Shown piece after piece: positions 10,790 through 21,930 of a DNA stretch of 64,000 nt. The stretch is from contig JAJHZJ010000496.1 of assembly GCA_023548195.1 (NCBI GenBank), positions 2,624,001 to 2,688,000 of the forward strand. The letters are read 5' to 3'. Origin of the DNA: Bettongia penicillata ogilbyi. Lineage: Eukaryota > Chordata > Mammalia > Diprotodontia > Potoroidae. The notes under the pieces are model-generated. The model worked only from the letters and a program-made list of their open reading frames with translations, did no database searches and had not been told where the DNA came from. Within the stretch, counting starts at the first letter, position 1. Each line of letters starts with the position of its first letter. The translations under genes were made by a program, and so were the position numbers.

Positions 10790-11235
10790 GCAGAAATTTC
10801 ATGGTGGCAAAAATACTAACATAAAATACTTGGAAACAAAATGACTGCCCATTGATTAGGTAATGACTGAACAAACTGTAATACATAAATGGAATGGAAT
10901 ATTCCTATACTCTAAAAAAAGATAAAGAATTTAGAGAAATACAAGAAGACCTATTCAAACTCACCCAAGAAACCATTAGAGCCAAAAATTCAGTAACTAT
11001 GATGGAATGGAATGCAAGATGGAAAGCCATCAGAACCCTGACCACTCTCTACTTCAGCTCATGGATACTAAAACAATCCTGTCTCCTCTCAGCGAAAAGG
11101 GAATGGTCTGGAGTGCAAAAGGAGGCATTCATTTGGAGACATGGTCAATGTTCTCGTTTTGCTTAGCTATATTTATTAATTGTGAAGGATCTATCACATG
11201 TATGTGAATAATTTAAAAATAAGGATTTTTTGTAA
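10790..11235 (+). mobile_element. L1 3' fragment, part 2
   Basis: Contains atggtggcaaaaatact, actgcccattgattaggtaa, tgactgaacaaactgtaata, a decayed ggaatggaatattcctatac, and later ggagacatggtcaatgttct, cgttttgcttagctatattt. This follows the L1 ORF2 end and 3' UTR. A 90-codon frame at 10,894 is part of this remnant and not a gene. Confidence 0.65.
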
Positions 11236-11479
11236 AGTATCAATAAAACAAACAATTAATGGAAAAACAATTCCATTAAGATAAAATTTGAGTACTCCTT
11301 TAAGATGGAGATGGATCATTGGCTTTTTATGTGGCTAACCATTTTATATTTGTCCAAGTCCTTCTTACCATTAGAAAACCTCTCTAGACACCAATGCGAG
11401 TGCTCAGAACATTCCAGATAGGATTAAATCTTTATAAAATACTTTGTCAAAGTGATGACATGACGTCAAACAACTACAA

Positions 11480-11750
11480 GCCTGTTTTTCTGATACTATG
11501 TTTAATATTCTTATCAGCAATTTGGATATATCCACAGAGGACATGCTTATCAAATTTGTGAATGACAAGAAACAGAGAGGGATAGCAAACAGGCTAAATC
11601 AGAATTTAAAAAATTGCAACAATCTAAAACATTGGGCCAACTCTAATGAGATTAAATTAATACAGATTTATGTAAAGTCCTACACCTGAGTTCAAAGAAA
11701 TGATTCATGTCTATTACTCATAATCTAGATAATAATACATGGTTTCCCTT
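11480..11750 (+). mobile_element. CR1-type LINE reverse-transcriptase remnant
   Basis: The 63-codon frame at 11,498-11,689 reads MFNILISNLDISTEDMLIKF, then VNDKKQRGIANRLNQ, and later LKHWANSNEIKL. This follows the CR1/L3 RT palm-domain order: NxFxxDLD, a short gap, (L)xKFADDxK with the catalytic YADD-type motif, GGIA(N/D), then LxxWAxxNxMK. The expected FADD reads FVND here, so the second catalytic aspartate position is altered. The downstream KCKVLHLG-like part is scrambled (VKSYT). It is inactive and old. Confidence 0.75.
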
Positions 11751-11964
11751 TTGTTGTTGTCTCCAACTTTTACAAATTTAAATTATCAATAAAACAAGTT
11801 AAGAATTTACTCTGAGAGAAAAATCTGTAACAGATGTCTGGATGGTCGGAGTCCTCCATCACAATTAAAGAGACAAGGGAAATAAGAGATGCATCAAAAT
11901 ACAGATGCTAAACCAGATGCCATAGTGGGCAGAAGTATTGAGGTATTCACGAATCCATTTGGTC

Positions 11965-12206
11965 ATTTATCAATTACGTCTGAGCCTTCTTGATCCCATT
12001 TGATGTTTTCTTGGCAAAGATACTGAAGCAGTTTGCCATTTCCTTCTCCAGCTCATTTTACAGATGAGAAACTGAGGCAAACACAGTTAAGAGACTTGTC
12101 CAGAGTCACATAGATAGTAAGTGTCTGAGGTCAGATTTGAACTCTGGAAGATGTCTTCCTGACCCAAGGTCCTATACTCTATCCATTGTACCACCTGGCT
12201 GCCTTT
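11965..12206 (-). mobile_element. MAR1-type SINE
   Basis: Contains tgatcccatttgatgttttc, ttggcaaagatactgaagca, gtttgccatttccttctcca, gctcattttacagatgagaa and the head ending tgtaccacctggctgcct. Flanks share a weak gaatcc-x-ttgg similarity (11,951 and 12,208), possibly a mutated target duplication. Confidence 0.9.
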
Positions 12207-12399
12207 GAATCCCTTGGAATTCATAGGAAACAATAAGAGAAATGAGGAAAGAAAAGACAAAGAGGAGCCCAGATATCTAAAATACCAATGTATACATATA
12301 ACTATAGATTTTTAATATAGTTTGGTCAATATGAACTTAAAGGGATTCCTGAGACTTGGTAGGGATATAGCTAAAGATCAGAATTCAGAAATGAGAAGG

Positions 12400-12800
12400 T
12401 ATACCATGTTTAACAGGTACAATTTAGAAAGAAAATGAGCACAACCCAAGAAGGAGATATTCAGCTCTGCAGCAATTTAACAATAGGAGTAGGAAGGAAT
12501 AGTAGAGAAAGTATACATGAAGGACAAAGAATGCAGAAACATGTAAGAAATACTACACTGCAGGCTTTGTGGCCAGCTGGAGAAAATGGACAATGGGTTC
12601 CTGGTGCACAGTACACAGCTGGAATGGGAAGCATGGTTGGGTAGGGAGGGTAAAACTAGACTATGCAAAGACTGGAGGGCATATCAGAGAAACCAGACTT
12701 TCTTCTAAGAAATAAGGAGTCAATGAATGAATATAAGCCAGAGAGATACATGACAAAAGTGGTATTTTTGGCAAAAATGGAGGTAGATCTAAGTGATATG
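12400..12800 (-). mobile_element. Probable L2 internal/3' fragment, highly diverged
   Basis: The + strand shows gactggagggcat, aataaggagtcaatgaatg and gagatacatgacaaaagtgg, similar in spacing to the L2 reverse-strand blocks ctggagttt..gggtgacatggtcag. Similarity is low and edges are arbitrary. Confidence 0.4.
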
Positions 12801-12844
12801 AAAACATATCATATAAAGAGTGTTTTAAGATTAACCTGACAGTG

Positions 12845-13027
12845 TTGGGCCAGTGGAAAGAGCACTGAATTTGGTATCACAGTGACCTGAGTTCGAATCC
12901 TGACTCTGACCTTTATTATATCTGCAATCTTTGCTTGACCTGCCAGGGTCTCAAGTTTCCTCCTCTGTGGTATGAGGTCATTGGAATGATTGATCTGTAA
13001 GGTCCTTTACAACTCAAGATCTTATGA
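12845..13027 (+). mobile_element. MIR/THER1-type SINE
   Basis: Nearly complete: gggccagtggaaagagcact, cctgagttcgaatcctgact, a decayed gtgacc block, gtttcctcctctgtggtatg, and a 3' end with aaggtcctttacaactcaag. Confidence 0.8.
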
Positions 13028-13206
13028 ACTTTAAACAGGAAGGAAGACCAGAAAGTTGTAGATATCAATCATTTAGGTCAAAAAGGCCACTTCATTCATG
13101 AGTATCTGAACTGAAGAATGTGGCTCATTACCCAGCTACTTTGGAGGTACAGACCTTAATGAAGCCACTAAACTCTAAATAGCAATTTGAGTTACTGACC
13201 AGGTTA

Positions 13207-13450
13207 TCAAGCAACTAGGTTGTGCAGCAGATAGAGCTCTTTTCCTGGAGTTAAACTCAGCCTCAGACATTTACTTGCTGTGTGACCCTGGGTAAGTCAC
13301 TTCACCACTGTCTATCTCAGTTTCCTCATTTGTAAAACAGGGTTTATAATAGCACTCACTTCCCAGGGTTGTTGTAAGGATAAAATGAGATATTGGCAAA
13401 TGGCTTAGCACAGTGCCTGGCACATAATATTTTGTAAATGTCTCTGACAA
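13207..13450 (+). mobile_element. Full-length CORE-SINE (MAR/THER type)
   Basis: Head caagcaactaggttgtgcag, then gacatttacttgctgtgtga, ccctgggtaagtcacttcac, ctcagtttcctcatttgtaa, gggttgttgtaaggataaaa, and cacagtgcctggcacataat. The tail is the L2-like kind, not the RTE-like tail of MAR1. Confidence 0.85.
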
Positions 13451-14215
13451 TGATAATGATGAAGATGACAATGATATAAATACAAGATACCCCAAACCAG
13501 GACATTTCCTCATGTTAAAGGCAACTTTCCCACAGGTGTTAAAAAAAAAAAACAACTCGGTGCTTTTGCAACCCAGCTTTGGCAGTAAACAGGAGAAAGT
13601 GAAAAGTTACATAAAACAGGAAGTTCAGTTCATCCTGTTTTGCTCGAAATCCATGTAGAACAAGGCAGCTTCACATAACAGCTATAAAATCAGAGGAAAA
13701 TGGGTAACAGATAAGATGTTAGCAAAGAAATGTTCAGTCTCAGACATGCCCAGTGATGCAACTAGAAAGTCTGGGCTCAGTTTTAAATAAAAAGTCACAG
13801 TATTTCTACTCGATTTCCTCTAGAGAAGTTTTTATAATATAGCAACCTGGAGGCTGCATGGAGATGGGAAAATTAAGTGACTACCAGAGGGACGAGTCAA
13901 CTGAACCCTTGGGAAAAATGCTTCTCTGCTGGTCAGAAGTGAATGCTTCAAGGTCCTTCCTTCTTCAATTTGTTTCTAGATAACAAATTCCCCCCAAAGA
14001 AGAGGTGTGGACTCCGCTGTCATGAGGACATAAAAAAATCCCAGGCAGCCCAGAGACCAGGATGGCCTGAGTCAGAACTGGCAGAGGCCCAAGTCTAAGG
14101 CTGGACTCGATGGTTGGCTTCGGGGATGAGGCAGGTTTATGCATCATATTTCTTCATAAGCAAGATTAAAACCAGTGGATTTGTGGCCACTGACCAGATG
14201 TCTTTCCTAACCTCT
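13451..14215. other. Unassigned stretch
   Basis: Contains a 12-base A run at about 13,541. No repeat family or exon was recognised. Confidence 0.45.
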
Positions 14216-14365
14216 GATTAAATGGGGCTGGAGGGACAGGATCACAGATTTCACTCTGAGGCTATCTACTCCAACATCGGTGATTGACATAGGAGGGAAA
14301 TGAGGCAGAAATAATATCCCAAGGTCACACAGGTACCAGGATTCCCAACACCAGAGTTCCTTATG
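14216..14365 (-). mobile_element. MIR-type SINE
   Basis: Reading +, ggatcacagatttcactctg, agggaaatgaggcagaaata, cccaaggtcacacaggtacc, then caccagagttccttatg. This is the reversed MIR order. Confidence 0.65.
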
Positions 14366-14400
14366 ATAGATTTTTATGGAAAACTTCATTGACATTGTCT

Positions 14401-14403
<3 letters not shown>

Positions 14404-14450
<47 letters not shown>
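14404..14450. repeat. (CT)n microsatellite
   Basis: About 23 uninterrupted CT dinucleotides, GA on the other strand, in a wider pyrimidine-rich stretch to about 14,500. Confidence 0.97.
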
Positions 14451-14454
<4 letters not shown>

Positions 14455-14699
14455 CTCCCTCCTCAATGCCTTTCTTTCTTTTCCATGCTTCCTCCCACTG
14501 ACTCTCACCTTTACTCTTGGCCCTTAGCTCTAAAAAACTGGAGCTTTGACAAGGAAATAACCTGATAAGAGGATGTGACTTGTACTGCTCAGTGATATTT
14601 CTATGACAGTGACTCTCAACTCTCCTGTACTTTGGGGATTTGCAAAGCACATTCTTCCCAACCCTCTGGGGTAGAGAAGTAGATCAGCTCAGCATGGTG

Positions 14700-14783
14700 G
14701 AGAGAAGGCTGGACCTAAACGAAAGTGGTACATAGGAAAGGATGATGGATTTGGAATCAGAAGAGTTGAGTTCAAATGTCAGC
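14700..14783 (+). mobile_element. MIR 5' fragment
   Basis: tggatttggaatcagaagag, then ttgagttcaaatgtcagct, is a CORE-SINE head and left half. It runs straight into the TAG repeat and no right half follows. Confidence 0.55.
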
Positions 14784-14902
14784 TAGTAGTAGTAGTAGCA
14801 GTAGTAATAGTAGTAGTAGTAATAGTAGTAGTGGTAGTGGTGGTGGTGGTGGTAGTTGTAGTAGTAGTAGTAGTAGTAGCAGCAGTAGTGGTGGTGGTAG
14901 TA
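14784..14902. repeat. Imperfect (TAG)n/(TGG)n trinucleotide tract
   Basis: About 40 trinucleotide units: TAG with interspersed CAG, TAA and a block of TGG units. In one reverse frame this reads as a long Thr run, which explains a spurious open frame there. Confidence 0.95.
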
Positions 14903-14949
14903 ACAGATGACAGAAAAGTTTCCTGATCCCCCTTCCCTCTGAAATCATT

Positions 14950-15088
14950 TTCTACTTTACCCAGAATAGACCTTTGTTGCAAATCATGGTTTGCTTGTTT
15001 TCTCCTCCATTGGAATGGGAGCTCCAGTTGGGCAGGGCTTATATTTTGGCCTTCCTTTGTAGTCCCATTGCTTAATACAGGGCTTGTC
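14950..15088 (+). mobile_element. L2 3' end
   Basis: Contains tggaatgggagctccagttg, ggcagggcttatattttggc, tttgtagtcccattgcttaa and tacagggcttg. This is the L2 tail order (agctcc..gagggcagggact, then cccagtgctta..cagtgcttg). A MAR1 SINE begins at its end. Confidence 0.75.
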
Positions 15089-15090
15089 AC

Positions 15091-15313
15091 GTTGTTGCTC
15101 AGTTGGGTCTGACTTGCCATGATCCCTTTCGAGGGTTTTCTTGGAGAAGATTCTGGAGCAGTTTGCCATTTCCTGCTCCAGCTCATTTTACAGATGAGGA
15201 AACTGAGGTAAATAGGGTTAAATGACTTACCCAGGATCACACAGCTAGTATGTGTCTGAGGCCAGATTCCTGACTCCAGACCCAGAGCTCTACCTGCTGC
15301 ACTACTTCACTGC
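15091..15313 (-). mobile_element. MAR1-type SINE
   Basis: gttgttgctcagttgggtct, gagggttttcttggagaaga, tttgccatttcctgctccag, ctcattttacagatgaggaa and a head ending tgctgcactacttcactgc give the complete reversed order. Confidence 0.9.
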
Positions 15314-15341
15314 TTGCTTATCATGTAAAGAGCTTACTAAA

Positions 15342-15545
15342 AGGGAACTAGGTGCATAGTGGATAGAGCACTGGATTTAGACGCAGAAAGACCTGAGTTC
15401 AAATTTGACCTCAGACTTTTAGTAGCTGTGTGACCCTGGACAAGTCCTTTAATATCTACCTGTTTCTTCATCTGCAAAATGAAAATAATCACAGTATAAC
15501 TCACAGGGCTGTTGTAAGAATCAAATGAGATAACAGCGCCTTTTA
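15342..15545 (+). mobile_element. CORE-SINE (MAR/THER type)
   Basis: Head ggaactaggtgcatagtgga, tagagcactggatttag, cctgagttcaaatttgacct, agctgtgtgaccctggacaa, then gggctgttgtaagaatcaaa, followed by a short AT-rich end. Confidence 0.85.
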
Positions 15546-15684
15546 ATATTATTATTAATTATTTTACATTGATTTCTGGGTAACGAAGACATTTCAACCT
15601 TAATTCCTGATCCGAATACCGGCCTCCCCTATCTTCCAAGGTAAGTACCCTTTCTGCTACATCTCATTGTCTCTCATAAACCAG

Positions 15685-15735
15685 GAAGCTAGATCAGGTG
15701 ACCTCTGGAGTTCGTTGCAGCTCTAACTTCCTTAC
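15685..15735 (+). mobile_element. MIR 3' end fragment
   Basis: agctagatcaggtgacctct, then ggagttcgttgcagctctaa, resembles the marsupial MIR 3' end. It is short, so the assignment is weak. Confidence 0.45.
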
Positions 15736-15844
15736 GGCATGCGGATGGGGGTGAGGAGAGGAAGAAAGGGAAGAACCAGTGCTCCACTGCCCAGGACCGA
15801 ACCTTCCAGCACCAGCCAATCCCTGACCTTTCAGGTTCTGCAAG

Positions 15845-15974
15845 GAGCCTATGAAATAGAAGCTCTCTTGAACAGGGACTGCTTCATTTTGGATTTTTTT
15901 TGTCTTTGTAGCCCCAGATCCTAATATGATCCCTAACACAAAGAGGGTGCTGAATAAATGTTTATTGATTGATT
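15845..15974 (+). mobile_element. L2 3' end
   Basis: Contains gaacagggactgcttcattt, gtctttgtagccccagatcc, and agggtgctgaataaatgttt, ending attgattgattt. Confidence 0.85.
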
Positions 15975-16325
15975 TAGGCTTATAACCACCGAAGGAATGT
16001 GATGAACATTACGTAAATGAAAGGAACTTAGTATCCTAACCAGAACCTTAGGGATTCAGGAAACAAAGGTATAAATGGGGGAGAGGGTTGCAGAGGTTGG
16101 TAAAAGGGACTGGAATCGTACATTGTAATGACATAAATAAGGAACTACTTTGCATTCTTGAAGAGCTATATAAAGGTTAGTATAATTATGACGTCATATT
16201 CTTTTTGTTAAGCAAGCTTTCGAATCTCATTTCAGACGTAACTAAATCATTTGGGTTACTAACACCCATGTATCTGGGGAACTCAACTTAGTATGGGAAG
16301 TTGAGAGTACAGAAACCCTCTAGGT
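15975..16325. other. Unassigned stretch
   Basis: About 350 bases with nothing recognised. Confidence 0.45.
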
Positions 16326-16460
16326 CGGGGGTTCTTAAGGACCCTTTGGCCGTCTTGAAGAACCTCCGGACCCCTTCTCAGAATGGTGTTAAATCATTGA
16401 AAGGAAAGCTAAGTTTCAATGAATGATTAGTGAATATCAATATATAATTTTCCTTATTCT
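16326..16460 (+). mobile_element. hAT-like non-autonomous DNA element, 5' half
   Basis: Begins gggggttcttaagg with an inner segment ggaccccttctcagaatg and gtgttaaatcattgaaagg. The order matches the left half of the same family seen at 32,300 and 37,600. The right end is missing. Confidence 0.6.
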
Positions 16461-17284
16461 AGCTTTGAGACCTGCTAAAATCGATCTCTCCCCTCCTCCC
16501 CCCAGTGGAATGAGGCATGAACCCTTGCTCTCAGTGTCTCAATAGTCCAAGTTAACCTCGGAAGAAAGGAATTACCTCACTCTTCTTACAAAAGCTGCCA
16601 CTGGGTGGGAGCCACATGAAATATTTGCTTTCTCCTTCCTTCCGTGAAGAATGAGATAACACTTAAAACTCCCTCACTTATTCTCCCCATATTCTTCTCG
16701 TCAAGAGTCTCATATGTGGGCGATGCTATCTTCTGAGTGCTTAGAAACAATGGAAACCTGCCACCCAGAGACCCCAGAAGCCCCATTACCACTCGGCACT
16801 CTGACCCATTAATATTCCTTAGGGAGGGGATCTGGAAGAAGGGAGGGGATTAATGGGTAGAAAGAGATGTGATTTTAAAATATGTCTCCATGAATAAACC
16901 AGAGCTAAAAGTAGCAGACAAGAAAGTTAATAGAAAGGTTGCTATTAAGTGGTTCTCTCTTCTAGAGCTTCCAAAGAGGAACCAAGGATAACTTGTAAAG
17001 AGACTTTCCTGATGATTTAATATGAGACAAAGTTTCCTGCAAGATGTTCTTAGGGGTAAACATTAGCATTGCATTATCATGACTCACAGCTAAATCTCAT
17101 TGTCCTTTGAGATGCTCCTCAGGATTCCCTGGAACATTTTAAGAAATTTCGCATTATCAAGCAACTTCTGGATACTTTGGTCATTTCAGGGATCCATGAT
17201 CCAGCAATGTGGGCACTTGATTCAGTAAGCAAAATGGGAAAATCACGACCCTGAAATGGGGTGTCCAGAACTGTGCATAACCCT
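16461..17284. other. Unassigned stretch, about 820 bases
   Basis: No repeat or exon was recognised. It includes C-rich and A/T-rich patches but no low-complexity tract. Confidence 0.45.
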
Positions 17285-17325
17285 TGGGATACAGCAGGTA
17301 TTTAATCAGTGTTTATTGCTTGAGT
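17285..17325 (+). mobile_element. L2 3' tail fragment
   Basis: gggatacagcaggtatttaa, then tcagtgtttattgcttga, is a decayed L2 end. Confidence 0.45.
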
Positions 17326-17428
17326 GAACTCATCTATGCCTTATTTTGTGTGATTCATGTCCATGCATTCTCACAAATCTTTGAGATGCTGAAGGTCTTT
17401 TTTTAGATCTCTTTATGCTTTTTGAATA

Positions 17429-17731
17429 TCAATGGAGCATGTGAAACATCCAAAGGTTATCTTTTGCTCTCCCTTTATGGCCAGTACAGGGTCCAAATGG
17501 AAGAGGAACTCCTGGTAAGGTAGTGAGGTCCATCTGATGCTGCTGTTTATAGTTGACAGTGTGTTGTTGCATCAATCCCCAGAATGCTGTGGAGTCTCCT
17601 AAATGAGATTTAGAGTTTGGCTTAACTACACAGGAAAAATTAAATGGATGAAAAATACCTATTGTCCAGAGTATGGCCAGATGGACAACCCCTGGAGCTG
17701 GTCTGTCATTACCTATATATTGGATAGACAA
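17429..17731 (-). other. Unidentified 100-codon open frame
   Basis: The minus-strand frame encodes a mixed-composition peptide with YKQQHQMDLTTLP and GPCTGHKGRAKDNLW segments. It has no low-complexity bias, unlike most other frames here. I recognise no family. It may be an old LINE or LTR remnant, or chance. There is no splice evidence for a cellular exon. Confidence 0.25.
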
Positions 17732-19415
17732 TGAAATTGTCCCAGAAGTTTTAAGTATCAGTCACAGCTCCTCAGGTCACATTGAACTCTGCCTACTTAG
17801 CCCTAAAATATTTTCTCCAATTATTAAGAAATTCCAGCACATATTTTTGCTCTAAGTATTAGGTCTTCACTAAATTCCTCCTCCAGTGCCTCATAATTAC
17901 ATAATGGCAACACTGCATTCTCAAAGGCTCTTCTAAAATAATGCAAACTATGGAAATTCCTACCCAGCTGGAAAGGTGTCAAGAAGTGACTGATCATGAA
18001 ATGTACATTTGTCATTGAAGGACCTTCCTAGATGAGTTCAGAGAAGCTTATTAGCAGGCTGGCTATAGGGATCTTTCAATTGTATAATAGTTCTTGAAGA
18101 TAATCTGCCAAGAGATAGCTAGACTAGAGTCTCCATGTCAGAGGAAGGGGAAATTACAAATTCTGGTAGTATCAAAATATCTTATTTTCTCTATGATTCA
18201 CACAAGGGTAAACCAGAGCAATACCAGGCCATGTGTTTTCCTTACAAAACAAAAAGAAAACAAGGACAAAATGAGGAAAACAGAAACAATATGACCCTTG
18301 ACTTTTCTTTCATGTATATGGTGGAAGAATCCTGGGTCTCTGAACTCTAGGCTTTCAAAATGACTCCATATCCCAAAAGTAACCAGAGTTAAAAGAGTCC
18401 TTTTTGCTGGACAAGCAAGTCCCTAAGCAGCCAATGACAAAGAACAAAGCTGAGAGGGGCCAGTAATGGAAGCTTCCATCTGATGTATTGTTATCAGCTG
18501 ATCCAGCAGAAAGAAAAGAACATAAAGGTTCATACAAAGGACTGACTCCAGAGGCAGTGGGTCTCCTTACCCTACCTCCCTACCCTCAAGAGCCAAATAA
18601 TCATTCTGACATATTTCTTTTCTACTTTCCAACCTATCATATCACATTGACACAACTATTGTCTCATGTTTTAATTGGGGTCTAGGCCACCAACTGCTAC
18701 CATCTGGTTCCCTTTTGTAATAGATCTTTAAGCATACTGAATGTCAGTATCTTCACCAACACATGTTCTTTTATCTGCAGCACATGGGGAAGACCTGGTA
18801 AGTGTCCCATGGTCTCAGTCAGAGCTGCTCAATTCTCAGTTCATGAAATCAATGGAGATGCCTGGCTAACCACTAGTGCTTTCAAAGGATGCCCTTTCAT
18901 ACATACATTCTGGTGGAGAGACCTAATCCTGATACTCCCAAGTTTGTGCTGGGTGGGGGTGGGGTCCTCTCCCTTGGGATCACTGGTCATTGCTTACCAT
19001 TTAAAAGCTGAAGGATTAGACTCTGTAGCATTAGAAGTGGCTTCAAGATACTGACGTGATTAATTTTCCTTTAGTGACATGGGATAAACAGAGCAGCTGC
19101 ATTGAATAAGTTATCTTAGATTCAAGACACTAACTCAGCAAGGGTATTAAAAAGTACCTCAAAGTGAAGGAGAGGTGTAGGCAAGCATTAGGCCTTTACC
19201 CATTGACTTCACCAACAGAAAGGCCAAAAAAAAGGAAGAGGGATGATATTTCACCTTTAGAATGATGAGTGAGAAATATAAAGAAACTTGAATCTATGAT
19301 TTTCATTAGTGGCAGATAATGACTCACCCACACCCTCTCATCCTTCAACTCATCTTGCAAATTCCATTTGGTAAGTCAGATAAAATATATAAAGTGAAAA
19401 AAATATCAGAAGTAG
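17732..19415. other. Unassigned stretch, about 1.7 kb
   Basis: No repeat family was recognised across this interval apart from short ordinary A/T runs. Several 60-80 codon frames overlap without recognisable domains. Confidence 0.45.
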
Positions 19416-19419
19416 AAGA

Positions 19420-19510
19420 ATCATACATATATATGTACATATATATATGTACATATATACTTCTTGACACCTTTCATATATATATGTGTGTATATATATA
19501 TATATATAAT
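19420..19510. repeat. AT/ACATAT microsatellite
   Basis: Two blocks of catatatatgtacatatata type sequence, separated by about 20 bases of unrelated sequence near 19,460-19,478. They are largely self-complementary. Confidence 0.9.
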
Positions 19511-19734
19511 TTAAAAGCCCTATGTATAGTTATGTGAATGGATTGAAACTTGAAAGAGATGTAGAAGAATTTACCAGTATGTTGTAGCTTAACATATTTT
19601 TATAGAGATTTTTTGGCGGGGGAGGATGGGCAAGGAATCAATCTCACCACTGTCTTGAAAGTTACAAGTACCTTGAATGGCATTGAATCTGAACCTCTGA
19701 TTTCATCAGCATCAGAAACTCTCCTCTCCTGTGG

Positions 19735-19905
19735 ATTAGGGCAAATAGAGGTTAAGTGACTTACCCAGGGTCATGCAGCTAGTCTTCCTACCATATAGAT
19801 GCCTTACATGGTATCTAGTACATCTGAATAAAAAGATACATACAAGTGGGTGGTTCCTGTCCTCGAGGATCTCACATTCAAATACAACAGATAAGAAATG
19901 TACCA
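19735..19905 (-). mobile_element. SINE fragment followed by L2 3' fragment
   Basis: 19,735-19,795 has gaggttaagtgacttaccca, gggtcatgcagctagt and tcttcct from a reversed CORE-SINE. 19,800-19,905 has gtggttcctgtcctcgagga and tctcacattcaaatacaaca, the reversed L2 ccctgccctcaaggagct block. Confidence 0.6.
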
Positions 19906-19924
19906 AATAGCCACACTTCAAATA

Positions 19925-20994
19925 TATCTGATATAAATTCGTAAGACTCCCATGTTACTGATATTGCATCTACTAATTTCTTTTTAAACAGGCCCCTGGG
20001 AAACAGGATAAAGTTAGGAAATAAAATTATGAAGACAAGTGTTTCCATTTTATAATTAGCACAAGATTATATCAGATACATTTTTAATAAGCCTATATGG
20101 TGGCTTTATATCTCAGGCACCTAAAATTGAACACAGTTACCTGGAGTTATTCTATGAGCTTCTCCCTGACCCTCCCAGACTTGGGGATTGTAGGGGTGCA
20201 GAAGAAGCAGATAGACATGTATTAATCACTCTAGACAAAAGGCTCAGTGTAGTAGATGATGGCCTGGCTCTGGAATGCCCTCATGACCCTTACGGTCCAT
20301 ATTGTTTACAGAGTCTCCATCTTTGGCGTCATGTTTAGCTTCCTATGCTAGGCAAGAGATAATCTACCCAATTATTTGCTTCACCATAACTGCAACTCAG
20401 TCATCATAATATTTAAACATGCATATTTATAAACATAGGGTGAGCTTGGCCGTGAACAATAGATTATCATCCAAGAACATAATAATGCTATGTGTTTTAA
20501 GTATCACAATGCCTACATTTTTGGTCACAGTATAGGAAAAGCTGTGTAGACTGCCTGAACATCGAGCTATCACAACTATTCGTCAGCTCTCTGTCTCTTT
20601 GATCCTCTCTGTAAATGTAGATCAATTGGTATTATATAACGACCACAGCCAAATTTCAAGCTACCCTGCAGTGGATAGGTTATAATGGTTGTGAATAGAA
20701 CTGGGAATATTTTAATGGGTACATTATATTACAGCTAGGAACAGAAGGAAAAAAATCCTGTTATTAGCCTCATTCCTTTGTTATGAATGAACTAGCCCCA
20801 CCAAAAGAACACTGTACATTTTCTGTCAAAGCTCATTCTCCTACATTACTGATAAAGAATCTACCTTAAAGATTAGGATGGGAAAAAATGGAATTGGGGG
20901 ATATAGTCCTTTCTGTGCGGTAATCCCTCACTATTTCTTAAGGGTGACAACCTAGAGGTACTATGTATGTAAAGGGAAGAAATGTCATAGGAAA
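19925..20994. other. Repeat-poor stretch, about 1.1 kb
   Basis: No SINE, L2 or low-complexity block was recognised. There is no exon-like frame. Confidence 0.45.
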
Positions 20995-21268
20995 GGGAAC
21001 AAGTACTTACTAAGCAACCACTATGCTCTAAACGCTAACAAATATCATCTCAGTTGATCCTCACAACAAACCCTGGAAAGTAGGCGCTACTCATCATCAT
21101 TTTTATTATCTCAATTTTACAGTTGAGGAAACTGAAGCTGATTGAGATTAGGTGACTTGCCCAAAGTCACACAGCTAGTAAGTGTCCGAGGCCAGATTTG
21201 AACTCAGGAAGAGAAGTCTTCCTGACTCTAGGACTGGCATTCTATTCAGTGCACCACCTAGCTGCCCC
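20995..21268 (-). mobile_element. Full-length CORE-SINE (MAR/THER type)
   Basis: Reading +: acaagtacttactaagcaac, tatcatctcagttgatcctc, acaacaaaccctggaaagta, acagttgaggaaactgaagc, gtcacacagctagtaagtgt, ending caccacctagctgcccc. One of the best-preserved copies of this type. Confidence 0.9.
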
Positions 21269-21479
21269 CCTTTAAAATAAACCCACAAGTTAAATCTTCC
21301 CTGATTTACTCCACACTTCCTATTAAGTAAAAGAAATTCTCTTTGGACACTGGTTGCCAGAGAGTAACACTTCCCCAATGTGTGCAAAATAAAACCTACA
21401 CCACCTCCACATTGTGAAACACTGAGAAATAAATTCAGCCCTTAGTTCAGGGAGTAGACACTCAGTAGGGGTTGTCCCA

Positions 21480-21795
21480 ATGTCTACAAAAGTCTATTTC
21501 CTTCAGACTCTCTGTCTTCCTTCAAGGGAAAGTCGTACTATTTCCTATATAATTCCTCCAAATTACTTTACACTCATTACAGTCTTGCCCTCTTGAAATG
21601 ACTTTGTATTACTTTTACTTTAAAATTACTTTGTATTGTTATCTATTTTGTATTTACTATTTATATTTGCTATTTTGTCTACATCTAAATCCTTGTGGTA
21701 GTTTAGAATATAAATTACAACAATTTTTTTCATTTTTTTTGTATCTCCAGCGACTAACATGCTTTACATACAGTAGGCATTTATCAAGTTGAATG
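21480..21795 (+). mobile_element. L2 3' region
   Basis: Contains attactttacactcattaca, ttactttgtattgttatcta, gtatttactatttatatttg, gtatctccagcgactaacat and cagtaggcatttatcaagtt. Diverged, but the L2 order is kept. Confidence 0.7.
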
Positions 21796-21888
21796 TATAA
21801 AAAAATCACAAATGTGAAGATACATTCCAGGAGAAGACATTTCTCCTGGAAAAGTATTGAATAGGGGAGAAGTTGAAAAAAATTACAG

Positions 21889-21897
21889 ACACACACA

Positions 21898-21929
<32 letters not shown>

Positions 21930-21930
21930 T
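21889..21930. repeat. (CA)n microsatellite
   Basis: About 20 CA dinucleotides with one cata interruption. Confidence 0.95.

Noticed and set aside
14779..15240. 153-codon frame with a poly-Thr stretch
   Set aside because: Poly-Thr comes from the TAG-triplet tract read on the minus strand; the rest overlaps L2 and MAR1.
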